From Folioceros fuciformis (lineage: Eukaryota > Anthocerotophyta > Anthocerotopsida > Anthocerotales), in contig JBNGIO010006095.1 in the NCBI GenBank assembly GCA_049999805.1, positions 1-60,392 on the forward strand: 60,392 nt of DNA, in the 5' to 3' direction. The notes beneath the pieces are model-generated. The model did not search any database and was not told the origin of the DNA. It was given only the letters and a program-made list of their open reading frames with translations. This document shows, one piece after another, positions 32,170 through 44,357 of the stretch; the stretch's first letter is position 1; every line of letters starts with the position of its first letter. The position numbers were made by a program, and so were the translations under genes.

Positions 32170-35100
32170 ATGTGCGAAGCAAGCATGTCCGTGATGCCTC
32201 CACGATCTGGCACCATGAAAAACATGGTGCGACTTCTACACGGCCTCTCTCGTGTCAGGCCGCCTGTCTGGATGACGGCGGAGGATGTAAGATTGGGCTG
32301 TGCCAACCCCTGCCGAGTGGTGGGAGGTGGAGGACAAGGTGGTGGAGCTGGAAGGGCGCAGATTTTCAGGTAGACTCTGTCTTGTGTGCTCAGCAACTGC
32401 CTAGTCTTGGATCTTGCCAAAGGTTTTGCAAACTTGTAAATTAGAACTCTGGATTCTCTTGCAGCATTACGCGCGCACTGGAGGTATGAATGGTTCTGAC
32501 ACTCATGCAGGGTGACAGACAAAAAAGGTTGTCTCAAGCCTGGAGCATGGAGGAAACTGTGCGAGGAGGGGCATCTGGATGTGGCCTTTCAAGCCCTGGA
32601 CCGTTTGGGTGAACGCGGGACATCAGGGTTCAAGGACATGCTGTACCGTATTCTGAAGGTGTGCATTGCCAGGAGAAATCTGTTCATCGGCACCCTCGTA
32701 CATGATCTTGTTGTGAACAGTGGGTACGAGGCAAATCCATTTTTGGGCAACCACGTGATTCGCATGTATGCTTCTCATGGGAGGTTGGTTGAGGCATCTC
32801 AGGTGTTCGCCAAGCTGGATTCACCGACTCCTTTCGTTTGGAGCTCTATGATTTCAGCACATAGTGAGCATGGACAGGCTGAGCAGGCCATAAACTTGTA
32901 TCAGCGAATGATAAAATCTGGCTCACAACCTGACCACTATGTATTTGTAGCTGTGCTGAAGGCGTGTGGTAGAGCAGTAGATTTAACTTCTGGGAAGTTG
33001 GTCCATGGGAATGTGGTTGAAAGTGGGCTGGAATCAAATATGTTTGTGGGAAACACCTTGGTTGACATGTATGGGAAATGTGGAAGCCTGGAAGATGCTC
33101 GCAGGGTGTTTGACCGGTTGCCAGTAAAAGACTTGGTGACATGGAGTGCCATCATCGCAGCTTATGCTCAGCATGGGCTCGGTCAAGAAGCTCTCACGCT
33201 GTTTGCAAGTATGGAGCAACAGGGCATAAGGCCTGACAGTGTGGCGTTTGTTAGCATGCTGAAGGCATGTAGTAGTGCGGGGGCCATATGTGTAGGCAAG
33301 CGCATTCATCGGCAAGTCATGGATGGGGGACTGGAAGGGGATTTGTATGTTGCAAACTCGCTGGTGGACATGTATGCCAAATGCGGCGGCCTTTCAGATG
33401 CTCAAAGACTGTTCGACAATATGCCAGATAAGACCTTGGTGACATGGAATGCTCTCATCGCAGGATATGCCCTGCATGGATTCAGTGAGGAAGCACTGAA
33501 GACTTATGTAAGCATGGAACAGCAGGGGATAGTGGCAGACAGTATGACATTTGTGAGCCTTTTGAAAGCTTGCAATAGTGTCTCTGATGGCAAGCGCCTT
33601 CATGCAGAGATTGACAGGAGAAAATTGGAAGACGACGTCTATGTGGGCAACAGTCTGCTTGATATGTATGCCAGATGTGGGAGTCTTCAAGATTCTCGTG
33701 ATTTGTTCAATAGGTTGTCCACGAGAAACGTGATAACATGGAACTCTCTCATCACCGCACATGCCCAGGATGGGCTCGATGAAGAAGCTCTCAAACTGTT
33801 TGTCAGCATGCAAGCAGAGGGTGTGAAGCCAGATGGCATCACTTTCATGACCATTTTGAGATCATGTGGTACTTTAGGAGCTATACTTGTGGGCAGACGG
33901 GTTCATGCCCAAATTCTGGAAGTTGGACTAGAAAGAGATGTCCTCGTTGCCAACACCGTAGTTGACATGTATTTGAAATGTAGGGACCTAGATGATGCAC
34001 GTAACGTGTTTGACAGACTCCATGTGAGGGACGTCGTAACATGGAACGCTATGATTGCTGGATATATGCAGCACCAACGTACTCAGGAAGCGTTGGCACT
34101 ATACATGGACATGCGACATAGTGGAATGAGTCCAGACAGTTTCACTCTTGCCAGTGTGCTGAAAGCATGTGGGAGCACAGCCGATATTCATGCCATTCAG
34201 CTAATTCATGCTGAAATTGTGGACAAGGGACTTGAAGGTGATGATTTTGTGGGCAATATTTTGGTTGACCTCTATACCTGTTGTGGACGACTAGAGGATG
34301 CCTGCAGAGTCTTTCACAGGTTGCCAGCCAGAGATGTGGTAGCATGGAGTACTTTGATTGCAGGATGTGTCCATCAGGGTCATGATCAAAAAGCCGTTGA
34401 GCTCTTCTTGAGAATGCAAGAAAGTGGTGTGGCACCAGATAGTGGCACATACGTGATCCTTCTAAAAGCTTGTGGAAGACTAGGAGCCTTAGAGGAGGGT
34501 AGGCAGATCCATGCACAGATCGTAGAAAGGGGACTAGGAGCGGATGTGTCAGTTGGAAGCTCTCTCATAGACATGTATTCCAAGTGTGGCAACCTCGAGA
34601 ATGCGCAAAAGGTGTTTGATAAACTGTTGCAGAAAGATGTGGTTGCATGGACTGCACTCATCGATGGATATGGCCAACATAATGACTGCAGGATGGCCAT
34701 GAAGTGCTTTGAAGAAATGCAACAGCATGGGTTGGCACCAGATGCTACGGCTTTTACTTGCATCATTGTTGCTTGCAGTCATGTGGGGCTGGTGGATGAA
34801 GGTTTGAGGTATTTCAAACAAATGATTGAAGAACATGCCATCACCCCAACGCCGGAGCACTATAATTGTATGGTTGATCTCCTAGGAAGGTCAGGGCGCT
34901 TGGAGAAGGCTCAAAAATTGCTGCAGACTCTGTCATTTGACCAGCGAACTGTAGGTTGGACGTCTCTTTTGTCCGCCAGCAAAATGCACGGCAACCAAGA
35001 GCTTGCAAGGTGGTCGTTTGATAACCTTGTAAGTATGGAACTGCATCATCCCTCTGCATATGCACTCATGTCGAAGACATATGCAGATGAAGGCAGGGAG

Positions 35101-35520
35101 GAGGATGCAGATGCAATCGAGAACATGAGGAAGTTGACAGGCGCTCAGAAAGAACCAGCGACTGCCTTGGTTGTGGTGAAGGACAAGTTGTATGAGTTTG
35201 TTGTAGGGCAAGAAAGTGACGATATAGCTTCAAAACTCAAGAGCCTGAACCTACAGATGCCGGAGGAAGATGGAGAGGTGGCTGACAAGACAGCAAATGC
35301 ACTGTGTGGACATGCTGAGAAACTGGCAGTGGCATTCGGACTGTTGAACACTCCAGATGGAACCCCGCTTGTGGTGATAAAAAACCTCAGGATGTGCACC
35401 AGCTGCCACAGTGGAACTAAAATCATCTCGAGACTAGAGAATCGAGAAATCGTCATTCGAGATGGCCACCGTGTCCATCACTTTAAGGATGGACTATGTT
35501 CCTGTGGAGACGATCTTTGA
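32170..35520 (+). CDS. Long PPR protein with DYW:KP-type deaminase domain
   Basis: Two exons, 32170-32369 and 32511-35520 (phase-2 intron of 141 bp, donor CAG/GTAGAC, acceptor ATGCAG), give 1069 residues. Exon 1 begins at an ATG and contains MVRLLHGLSRVR, a basic stretch fit for organelle targeting. About nine P-L-S sets follow with standard motif lengths (GIRPDSVAF, GMSPDSFTL), then P2-L2-S2 and E1. The PG box is replaced by QKEPATALVVV; a short linker leads to CGHAEKLAVAFGLLN, CTSCHSGTK and VHHFKDGLCSCGDDL, ending D-D-L. Catalytic His/Glu and zinc Cys are all present. It shares the short linker with the gene at 20856. Expected to bind an organelle transcript and deaminate or, as proposed for KP types, aminate the target base. 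Confidence 0.9.
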
Positions 35521-36855
35521 GAGGCAACATTCCTTGGACAACGAACGAGCATCTGGCAGCATTTGACCGTCATCAGGAAAGGACGTAACTGACCGACTTC
35601 GGAAGTCTGGCCTGCCTGTGATGTGGAAAAGCAGGCCAGAACCGGCATCTGAGCAAAACGCTCAAGCTATCTTGCCGGGGATGAAAGACAAACTTCCAAC
35701 CACAGGAAGCACGTAGTCACGGATGAGGCACAGGAAGGTTAGTGCGTTCTCCAGTTGGAGCCTCTTTGCTAGACTGCATGTTGGCAATTCTAAGGCAAAG
35801 TGTACGTTTGCATTGCAGGCAGCGGGAATTGAAGGAGGACTCGTCGCAGGACGTAGGTGAAAGCACATCTTGTGCTAGGTCAGAATCCTGAACCACCTAT
35901 GGCGCATCTTTCACTTGTGTCGAAGGCTCACGATGTTCGTGCTCCGACACAGCAGCCATGACACAAGCGAAGATCCAGGCTATCCAGCGAGCAAGCAAGC
36001 AGCTTGCCCCCTGCTTATTTTATTGCGAGCTCGTGTATACACAACAGGCCTAAGGGTTCAGCGTTCCGTCAGATTCCTCAAACAAGCTCGTGTTCGCTGA
36101 CTCTGTATTTACATATGTACCTTGCGAAAAGGACTATATATATGACTGTTTATTCTGGCTCGGAATTGAGGTGCTACATGGTTTGCGTCGCTATATATGC
36201 ATATATGTGGTTGGTGGTAGAAAGTGGCGAGCGTGAAGATATACTCGAGGTGGTAACCCTAAGGCGATAACAAGGTAAGGCCACCAATAGCAACTGCGGG
36301 GGGTTCCTGGAAGGCGCGCCGCTTGGAGATAGGTGGCACAAATTATTGGTGTAGAAGAGAGGGTAGGCGGGCCCAAACGGCACCCCAAGCCCAAGGTCGG
36401 TGTTGGTTGTTAGCGGGTACTACCACCACCATCTACAGATACACGCTGGGATNNNNNNNNNNNNNNNNNNNNNNNNNNNNNNNNNNNNNNNNNNNNNNNN
36501 NNNNNNNNNNNNNNNNNNNNNNNNNNNNNNNNNNNNNNNNNNNNNNNNNNNNNNNNNNNNNNNNNNNNNNNNNNNNNNNNNNNNNNNNNNNNNNNNNNNN
36601 NNNNNNNNNNNNNNNNNNNNNNNNNNNNNNNNNNNNNNNNNNNNNNNNNNNNNNNNNNNNNNNNNNNNNNNNNNNNNNNNNNNNNNNNNNNNNNNNNNNN
36701 NNNNNNNNNNNNNNNNNNNNNNNNNNNNNNNNNNNNNNNNNNNNNNNNNNNNNNNNNNNNNNNNNNNNNNNNNNNNNNNNNNNNNNNNNNNNNNNNNNNN
36801 NNNNNNNNNNNNNNNNNNNNNNNNNNNNNNNNNNNNNNNNNNNNNNNNNNNNACC
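35521..36855. other. Intergenic with assembly gap
   Basis: No gene recognised between the PPR stop and the gap at 36453. A run of ta-rich alternating sequence (tatatatatg) lies near 36135 and 36193. The 400-N gap hides the region just upstream of the PP2C gene. Confidence 0.45.
36453..36852. other. Assembly gap (400 N)
   Basis: Four hundred undetermined bases, immediately before the first recognisable part of the PP2C gene; promoter and possibly 5' coding sequence of that gene may be missing. Confidence 0.98.
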
Positions 36856-38538
36856 ATGGAGATGCCGGCCAGGTGGCCCCACGAGGTAGGGATGCCGGAA
36901 CGGGATTTGTTTGTTTGCAGCCGCTGTGTCTTGCCTGCCTCCGCTCCAGCCTGATGCCGACTCTTGTGCCTACAGGTGCCAGAACAATCTAAGGGTTCGG
37001 ACAGCGATGATAGCCCTGAGGCTGGCTTGCCTCAATTCATGCCGCTCGTCCGCTCCGGATGGTGGTCGGAGATAGGATCTCGGCCGTGTATGGAAGACGC
37101 GCACGTCTGTATCGATGATTTGGATCAGCATCTCGGCACCATTTTTGTAGGGCAGAGTCCAGGTGCCTTTTACGGGGTAAGCCCTTGCATTCCTGCCCTT
37201 GCATTCCTACCCTTGCCTCCTTCTTCTCTTTGCCTTGACCTCCGCCGACAGCCGCATGGATGGAAGCGGAATTCGGCCCGCCGGGCTGCATCTGGGCATT
37301 CTCGTTGTTTAGGAAACCCTTGCTCGCAACGGATGGGACACGGTAAGTGTGAGCTGTGGGTTGAAGCCAATGTATGAAAAAATTCGACGACTCCTCTATG
37401 ATCCTTTTGCCCCGGACACCTTCAGCAGTAGGGATTAGGCTTTGGTCTGGGTAGTTGCTTCTTTCAGCTTTGGAGACCCTGGGTTACGCGTTGCCAGGGG
37501 TCCTCTTAAGCACCTTGCTGGTGGATGCAGGATTTTGAGGATGGTTCTTTGGTTTGTTAACTGCCAGGTTTTCGATGGACATGGGGGCAAGGATGCTGCC
37601 GATTTTGTAAGGGAACATTTACTAAGATTTATTGTGGAGGATGTGGCTTTTCCAGCAGCGGTCGATCAGGCTGTTAGGCATGCCTTCCTTCGAGCTGATC
37701 ACGCATTCGCCCAGGCATGTATGAATGATCAGGGGCTTGCATCCGGAACAACCGCCTTAACTGCCTTGATCTTTGGCAGGTACGTCATCCGGGAATCCCT
37801 CTCCCTCGAATGGTCTTGAAGCTCTTGCCCTCTTCGCTTCTTTTGTTTTCAACCCCCGCAAGGCAGCCATCACTCATTCTGTGAATGAAAGAATGATGGG
37901 TGGGTGGGTGGGTGGTCACTGCGATTACTGAATGCCATCTCTTTCGCGTGGTCCGCCTGTCTTGCAGGACACTGCTGGTAGCCAATGCGGGAGACTGCAG
38001 GGCTGTCTTGTCCAAAAGGGGGAAAGCCGTAGAAATGTCTAGAGATCACAAGCCTGGGTGTTCTGTGGAACGGAGCCGCATTGAGGCAGTGGGTGGCTTT
38101 GTGGATGACGGATACCTGAATGGACAGCTAGCTGTTGCCAGGGCACTTGGGGACTGGCACATGAAAGGCTTGAAGGAGCTCGGAGTAGACGGGCCGCTTA
38201 GTGCTGAACCTGAATTGCAGCAGGCTGTCCTGACTGAGGACGATGAATTTCTCATCATCGGTTGCGATGGCTTGTGGGACGTATTTAGCAGTCAAAATGC
38301 TGTTGACTTTGCCCGGAAGAAGCTCCAGCAGCACAATGATCCAGAACGTTGCTCCAGGGAGTTGGTAGATGAGGCAATTAGGCGGGAGACAGGTGACAAC
38401 CTCACAGTGGTCACTGTCTGTTTTCAAACGCAAGCCCCTCCCAATTTGGGAGTCTGGAGACGGAAGGGAGTAACCAAGAGTATTTCCGTAGAAGGTCTGC
38501 GGAATCTGCAGCTTCTCCTGGACAGCAACGACCATTAA
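36856..38538 (+). CDS. Protein phosphatase 2C, DBP1/clade-G-like
   Basis: Metal-dependent Ser/Thr phosphatase. Four exons join in frame: 36856-36885 (tentative), 36976-37176, 37568-37779 and 37968-38538, giving about 337 residues. The first exon is a 30-base piece starting ACCATGG three bases after the gap and ending at a GTAGGG donor; the true start may instead lie in the gap. Catalytic motifs are complete: [13 protein letters not shown] (metal Asp/Glu), [72 protein letters not shown] and [12 protein letters not shown]. The [11 protein letters not shown] and [12 protein letters not shown] wording places it near Arabidopsis DBP1/PP2C27-type enzymes, implicated in stress signalling. No frame break within the seen exons. 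Confidence 0.9.
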
Positions 38539-41021
38539 TCTGGTCCAATATGACGACGACAAGACTGTACTACCCTCAGCATTGATCGACACGTAGGTTT
38601 GATAGGTTTGTCATGATTTTTTAGTCTCACAGGCACTGCACCTTGTGCTTGAGCCCGTGGGTACCACTTGTGTGTGTGAGAGAGTCCTGTCACCACGTGC
38701 CTGTTTGCAACCTGAGAATCTGGTTGCAGATCAAGTCAGGGGACAGGCGGTGATTTTTGCGGGAAGGTTGATTTTGGCACGCAAGCCACAACGGGTCTTG
38801 CTCATTTTTGATCTAGACTACGCCTGGAAGTTTCACGCCGTGGTCGTCTGTTTGCAATGACGTGTTTTGGTGCGCTGGACCTTCTTGCCCTGAGTATCAT
38901 TCGAGCCACGCGGCTGTTGGAAAGCAGGTGATAGCAGTACTGACACGTAACGTCTAGCGTGGCTGCCAGATGTGCCTTTGATGCATGTTGTCTCTCTAGC
39001 ATGAACCTGACACATTTAACGTGTCTGGACACACCAAAATTTATTTTGTATGATGGCATGGCATCAAAGTGCAAGCTGGGAAATCTCTCAGCGAAGCTTG
39101 AATAAGCAAATTGCAGCAAGGATCTATCTTGTTCTTTCTACTCGTCTCCGATTACGCAATCTGACTTCTCCACACGCACGTTTCTGGAATGGAATCATCT
39201 GAAACGTAAAGCACACGTGGCCCAGCACTAGTTAGGGCAGAGCTTAGCTAACTTAGCTAAGTGTATGAAACCCCTAATAGATGTTGCCTGCAATAAAATA
39301 AGGTTTTTTTACTTTAACCAACTTTCTACTGAAGACCTTGCATGAACAAGATAAGGTTTCCCCAACTGCAAGCAACTCACTACAATATTAGGTCATGCAG
39401 CAAAAACTAGATTAGCTTCTTCATGGCCATTGGCAAGCCACAAAGAAGAATAGTCATTTTTTCCTTGAACCCAACTATTTTGTTGTAGAGCAAAGGGGGG
39501 TGGATTTAAAGAAGCTGCAAAGGTGGGTGTCTACCATACTACTCTTAAAGCTCCATTTGTGAGCATGTCATTGTCAAGTCTCTCTAGGATTGATGATATT
39601 CTACTAGTTGTAAGCATGTTTTCATTAACCCTTGAAGATGCTTGTCACCATCAACTCTTTAGGGTAGGTAATATATGGATATTTTCTTTGAACATAATAT
39701 ACTTCTTTTCTCATACATATAGGATTGGAACATGTGATTTTGTTGATTGGGTTAGTTACAAGCTTATAATGTTTGGATTTTAGTATGAAGCAGATAACCA
39801 TAGGGCCTAATCTTGTCATTAGATCAAATATGAGTTAAGGTGACGCATTTGAACTAAAATTAGAAGGTGGCCTTGAAGTGGATGTGGAGAAATGTTTTAA
39901 CTCTCCCAACTAAAGAACAAAGAACAACCCCATTGCAACTTGGTTGACCCTAGAGTTAGTTGTGTTTAGAGCTATTCCTCAGAAGATCCAATAATAATTG
40001 ATATTTAAACACGTTTATGATGTCCTCCTTACTGCATGTTTAATATGCTTATTAAGATGTATCTATATGACTCATATATATAACAGGAGATTAAATATAA
40101 ATTAAGTAAAATTAATTTTATTTTTTTATTTTTGACCTTTTTGGCCCTACTCAGATTGTTACTCCAAGATTGTTCCTTTGGAGTAACGGACTTTCCAATC
40201 TCTTTTTCAATAATATAATATACTATTTATTTTATCAATTTTATAATATACTATCACTATATAATTATATTTATGAACGTTTCATCTATCAGCTTGATTT
40301 CATAGCTTAGCAAGAAAGCTACCTTTCATTCTTCAATCGTTAGCTTGATGTCATACTCCAGATTAAGAGGTCACTGTTAATTGCTTCAAATCCTTGCCGC
40401 CCAACCTCATAGCTGATATTCCAAATCAACGAGGTTCAAGTGCGAACCAGAATCCAGCGCACCCATGTGTGAACTAGACCGTTTGGATTGCTCAAGGGGT
40501 TCACAACTTAATTCAAGGAACATCTACGGCCAGTTCCACTACTCCTACAAGATCTCGGTAGCTTTCCTTCACGGGGCCTCCAGTCGCACCGCGGTGCACG
40601 AGGTTGTACAGCCGTGCAACCGGGCATTCACTTCTGCCCAAGAGAACGTACTGAAAAACGCTTGAAAGCTCTCCAATCCCTCCATCTGAGGTACAGGAAC
40701 AATTGCAGAAGATCGCAACAACAAAGGTTCAAGTTATTTGAGCCCTTCCAACTGAGGTTGTGAAAGCTGGCAACACGTGTTTGAACCAAAGAAATACTGA
40801 CCGTTCTTGAGAACTCGTCTTGCTGTTAGCACCAGGGAACTCATCAGTTGCTACCCATCCAAGCAGGAGCCTTCAGCATCACCCATCCAAGCAGGGAGCC
40901 CTGCTGCATCATATGCTCCAGTGCAGCAACAACAGTCTTCCAGCTCAAAACATCGACCAGTCAGAGAGCTCCTTTGAACAGCAGACCCAAGTGCTCCAGG
41001 ACAGCGGACAGCCTCCATGTC
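38539..41021. other. Gene-free interval with AT-rich island
   Basis: About 2.5 kb between the PP2C and RNase J stops (convergent genes). From about 39240 to 40350 base composition turns strongly AT-rich, unlike the rest of the window, with long A/T runs (40080-40135, 40200-40270). A perfect 10-bp inverted repeat (gttactccaa at 40158-40167, ttggagtaac at 40178-40187) lies inside. No coding frame of note. A phrase cacccatccaagcagg occurs twice near 40855 and 40882. Confidence 0.5.
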
Positions 41022-43958
41022 CTACAATTTTGGTTTGCTTGCCTTGGCGCTACTTTTAACTGGAGGCTCACTATTCGGAGGCTCAGTTACTGCAGGCTCA
41101 TTCTTTGCTGTCAAAAAAGCATCGATGACCGCAAACAGAGGCCATTCCTTCGTGGCTGCAGAATCACCAGCAGTCCCTTGCTCAGCCTTCAGTCTCTCAT
41201 GCTTCTTGAACAAGGATGTCCACATGGATTTACATTGGTCAGGAGTTCGATTCACACCCCGCTCGCCAAGGGCAGCTGATACATCAAGCCACAAGCCTCG
41301 TTTCGCTCTTGTGCGGCTGGCCTGCACCTCCATGCTACTGCGCACTTCGAATAACAATGCAGCCTCCTCGGTTGTCCATCTCTTTCGCTTCCTCCCGTCA
41401 GTCTTCGCTTCGGCTGACAACTTCTCTGCAACCTCATCTGTTTGTTCATCTGATGACTGTTCATCTAACATACTACCTGCCGCCCCATCCTCGACCGCTT
41501 CTAGCACTCCTCCGGTCTCGCTATCAACACGGAGCACAGGTACCTCCTCAATCAGTCCCGGTACCTCCTCAACTCGTTCTATCACACTAGTCACATCATC
41601 TGTCAGAATACCCAGGGCCTCCTCCTCCTCCATGGCCTCCAGCAAGGAAGCTGCTCCATTCTTTCCATCTGTTATTACAGAGAGAGACTCTTGTTCGGTG
41701 ACGACATCCGAGACTACTGAGCTGAGCACAGCAACGTCATCTTGGGTAATCCTTGAGACAACTTCAACGTGCTTTTCTTCAGCCCTCACTTTATCCACTC
41801 TATCGACACCGCTTGGTGCCTTGGAGCGCCCAACTGCAATAACAACGACATCTGGCCTACGATTGCTGAATTTCTGCACCACCCTTCGCAACACATTCCC
41901 AATAGTTCTCTCCACGGTTATGAGAGACATATCAGCAGAGCAACTTGCCAAGGCCACATCGGCTGCTTTGTACAGAAGATCCATAAGCTTCCCGCCATCA
42001 ACCCAAAGACACCTTGTAATTATTCGGACGCGGCCCCTCATGCCCACAGCCGAAGAATCTTGGCCTTTTCGTCGCTTAGAATCATCATGATTGTGTACTT
42101 CTACACTGGCAAAGACAATGCCTTCTTGAGCAATGTGCAGTCGCTCATCCACACAAAGATCTGAAGCTGTCCCAAACGCTCTCTGGCCGTCGTTGTACAT
42201 AAGCTTCAACTTCTGCTGGCCAAGGGCACAGAAGCCACTGGACAGGACCCTACCGTTTCGAAGTGGAGCAACCCCAAGCATTTCGCCATTTTTGATGACG
42301 GTGGTATGCCTAATGCCCGTCGACTTGCCAAGTAGCTCGTGCTCCTTCATGAATGCATACTCCCCGTGAATTGGCAAGAAGTGTTGGGGCTTCACAAGCC
42401 TCAAAGCCTCCTCCAGTTCCCCACGATAAGCGTGCCCCGAAGTGTGCAAATTGTCCCCTCTTCCCATGATAATAGTTGGCCCCAGCTCAGCGATGCGATT
42501 CATCATCTTCACCACTCGCGTCTCATTCCCTGGAATCATTTTGGCAGAGTAGAGCACCAAATCATCCTTGGTCAGCTTGAGAGCCCGACTGCCGCCAAAA
42601 GAGGCCAGATTCAAAGCTGCCCGAGGCTCAGCCTGCGAGCCCGTGGTGACAATGACCAGGTCCCGGGGGGAGTACAGGCCGATATCTTCCGACTTAACCA
42701 GCAGCGAGGGATCAAAGGGGGCCTGACCATCTTTAAACGCCGCATCGAAGTACGTCTTCAGCGACAGTCCCAGAAAAACGAGCTTACGTCCAGCAGCCTG
42801 TGCTGCTGCAAACACGCTGCCAAGGCGGTGCACATTGGATGCAAACTGTGTGGTGATGACCCGGCCCTTCGCAGAGGTGATTTTCCGCATCAACGCCTCT
42901 GCCACATCTGCCTCGCTGGTGGTGCGGCCCTGAGACAACACATTGGTAGAATCGCTCATCATCAGAGTAACACCCTCCTTAGCCAGCTGCTCCAATGCGA
43001 CACGATCAAAAACCTTGCCATCCACGGGGGACTCATCAATCTTCCAGTCGCCCGTGTGGAAAATGGTGCCATTCTGACATCGCAGCACCAGCCCACAACA
43101 ATCGGGAATGGAGTGCGTAACCCTGATCGGCTCCACCTCAAAGGGGCCTGCCTGAAACCTCTTGTGCATACTCACAATCTTACACCTGGATCCGGGATGA
43201 ATGCTGTACTCCTTGAGCCTCTTCACAATGAGCTGCATGGTGAATCCCGTTGCGTAAATCGGGGTCTTCGAATCTAAGGCCGGGATAACCCATGGCAACG
43301 CACCAATGTGATCCTCATGCCCGTGCGTGATGATAACCGCCTCGATCTTATCCCGCCACCGCCGAATGAAGTTAGTGTCAGGCAGCACTCGCTGAACTCC
43401 CAGCTCATCGTAGTCAGGAAACATGAGCCCAGCATCGATCATAATATACCTGTACAACGCACATTCATCGTGACAAACCAAACAGGAAAGGCAAGGAAAA
43501 TGACAGCGAAAAATCCAATTCAATCCAATCCAATCCATACTTCACACATACCTGTCATAGTTTCCTACAAGCATACAGTTCATCCCGATTTCCCCAAGCC
43601 CGCCTATAGGGAGAATGCGCAGTGGCGGACCTTCCTGGCCCTCGTGAAACTCCTTCAGCTTGCGGTGCACAGCGTCGTCCAAGCTGTGGCCCACGCCTTC
43701 CCCCTTGGACGTCCGCTTCCCCCCACGCCGACGGGACGCCGACGCGGTGGAGCAGCTCACACACAGCCTCCTTTCTCTGCTACACTTGCCGCTGCCGCTG
43801 CTGGTCGGACACAAGAAAATGGTGTCCCATTGGTGCCTGCGCAAGGCGCAACTGCTGGCGCTGCCGAGACGCATCTCCGCGTCGCTAGGGCGGCAGCCAT
43901 GGCCATGGCCAAGCCGCTTGCAATCGCCTGCTGCCAAAGGCAGGCAGGAAAAATTCAT
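41022..43958 (-). CDS. RNJ: Ribonuclease J, plastid, with C-terminal trihelix/GT-1-like domain
   Basis: Plastid endo/5'-exonuclease that trims and surveys transcripts. Two exons, 43552-43958 and 41022-43449, joined across a 102-bp phase-2 intron, give 944 residues. The start is the first ATG (43958); the frame is open further but lacks ATG. The N-terminus is a Ser/Arg-rich transit peptide; then [15 protein letters not shown], the metallo-beta-lactamase signature [12 protein letters not shown] (about residues 177-187), [25 protein letters not shown] and the beta-CASP block [28 protein letters not shown] and FLPIHGE. After the RNase J core comes an acidic stretch rich in Glu/Val (about 640-820), then [17 protein letters not shown]...[13 protein letters not shown] (about 823-885), a trihelix DNA-binding-like domain known only in plant RNase J. 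All metal ligands appear intact. Confidence 0.96.
43507..43539. repeat. CCAAT pentanucleotide repeat in RNase J intron
   Basis: Consecutive aatcc/caatc units (aatccaattcaatccaatcc and onward) lie in the single RNase J intron. On the coding strand they are GGATT repeats and extend a spurious open frame beyond the splice acceptor. Confidence 0.8.
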
Positions 43959-44357
43959 GGCCAGCGCTGCGCTGGCGGGCTGTCTCGCCGCTCTCGCTGC
44001 AATACCTGGCTGCTCACTTCGCTGTCCAAGGGAAGGGAAAAGAGGCACAGGTCGTCCTGTTTTGCTTAACGCATTTAGGATATTTCAAAAACGCTATCCA
44101 CGACATCTATTACCCCCGTGGCCGTCTGCTACGCCCACCCTGTCTCGGGTCGCACAAATATCTTGCTCCTATGGCATACTTGGCACAAACCGTCTTGACA
44201 CGACGCTCGGTCTGCACAGAAGCTCATCGTTTTCGAATTCGTGATTCGAGACGTCTCTGAATCCGGGATTGAAGTGACGAGGGTGGTGTGAAAACAGGAT
44301 TGCTGAGCTCGGGTGTGTGCACATGTGATAGGGCAGACAGTTGATGCGATGTTGATC
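43959..44357. other. Spacer: RNase J upstream region and PPR 3' flank
   Basis: About 400 bp holding the probable RNase J promoter and 5' leader, and the 3' flank of the next minus-strand PPR gene. Nothing specific recognised. Confidence 0.4.

Noticed and set aside
36323-36954. Frames spanning the 400-N gap
   Set aside because: Mostly undetermined bases; open only because N has no stop codons.
41017-42090. 357-codon plus-strand frame, Ser/Thr-rich
   Set aside because: Antisense shadow of the RNase J C-terminal region; composition follows from the acidic coding strand.
42339-43277. 312-codon plus-strand frame
   Set aside because: Antisense to the metallo-beta-lactamase core of RNase J; no recognisable content.
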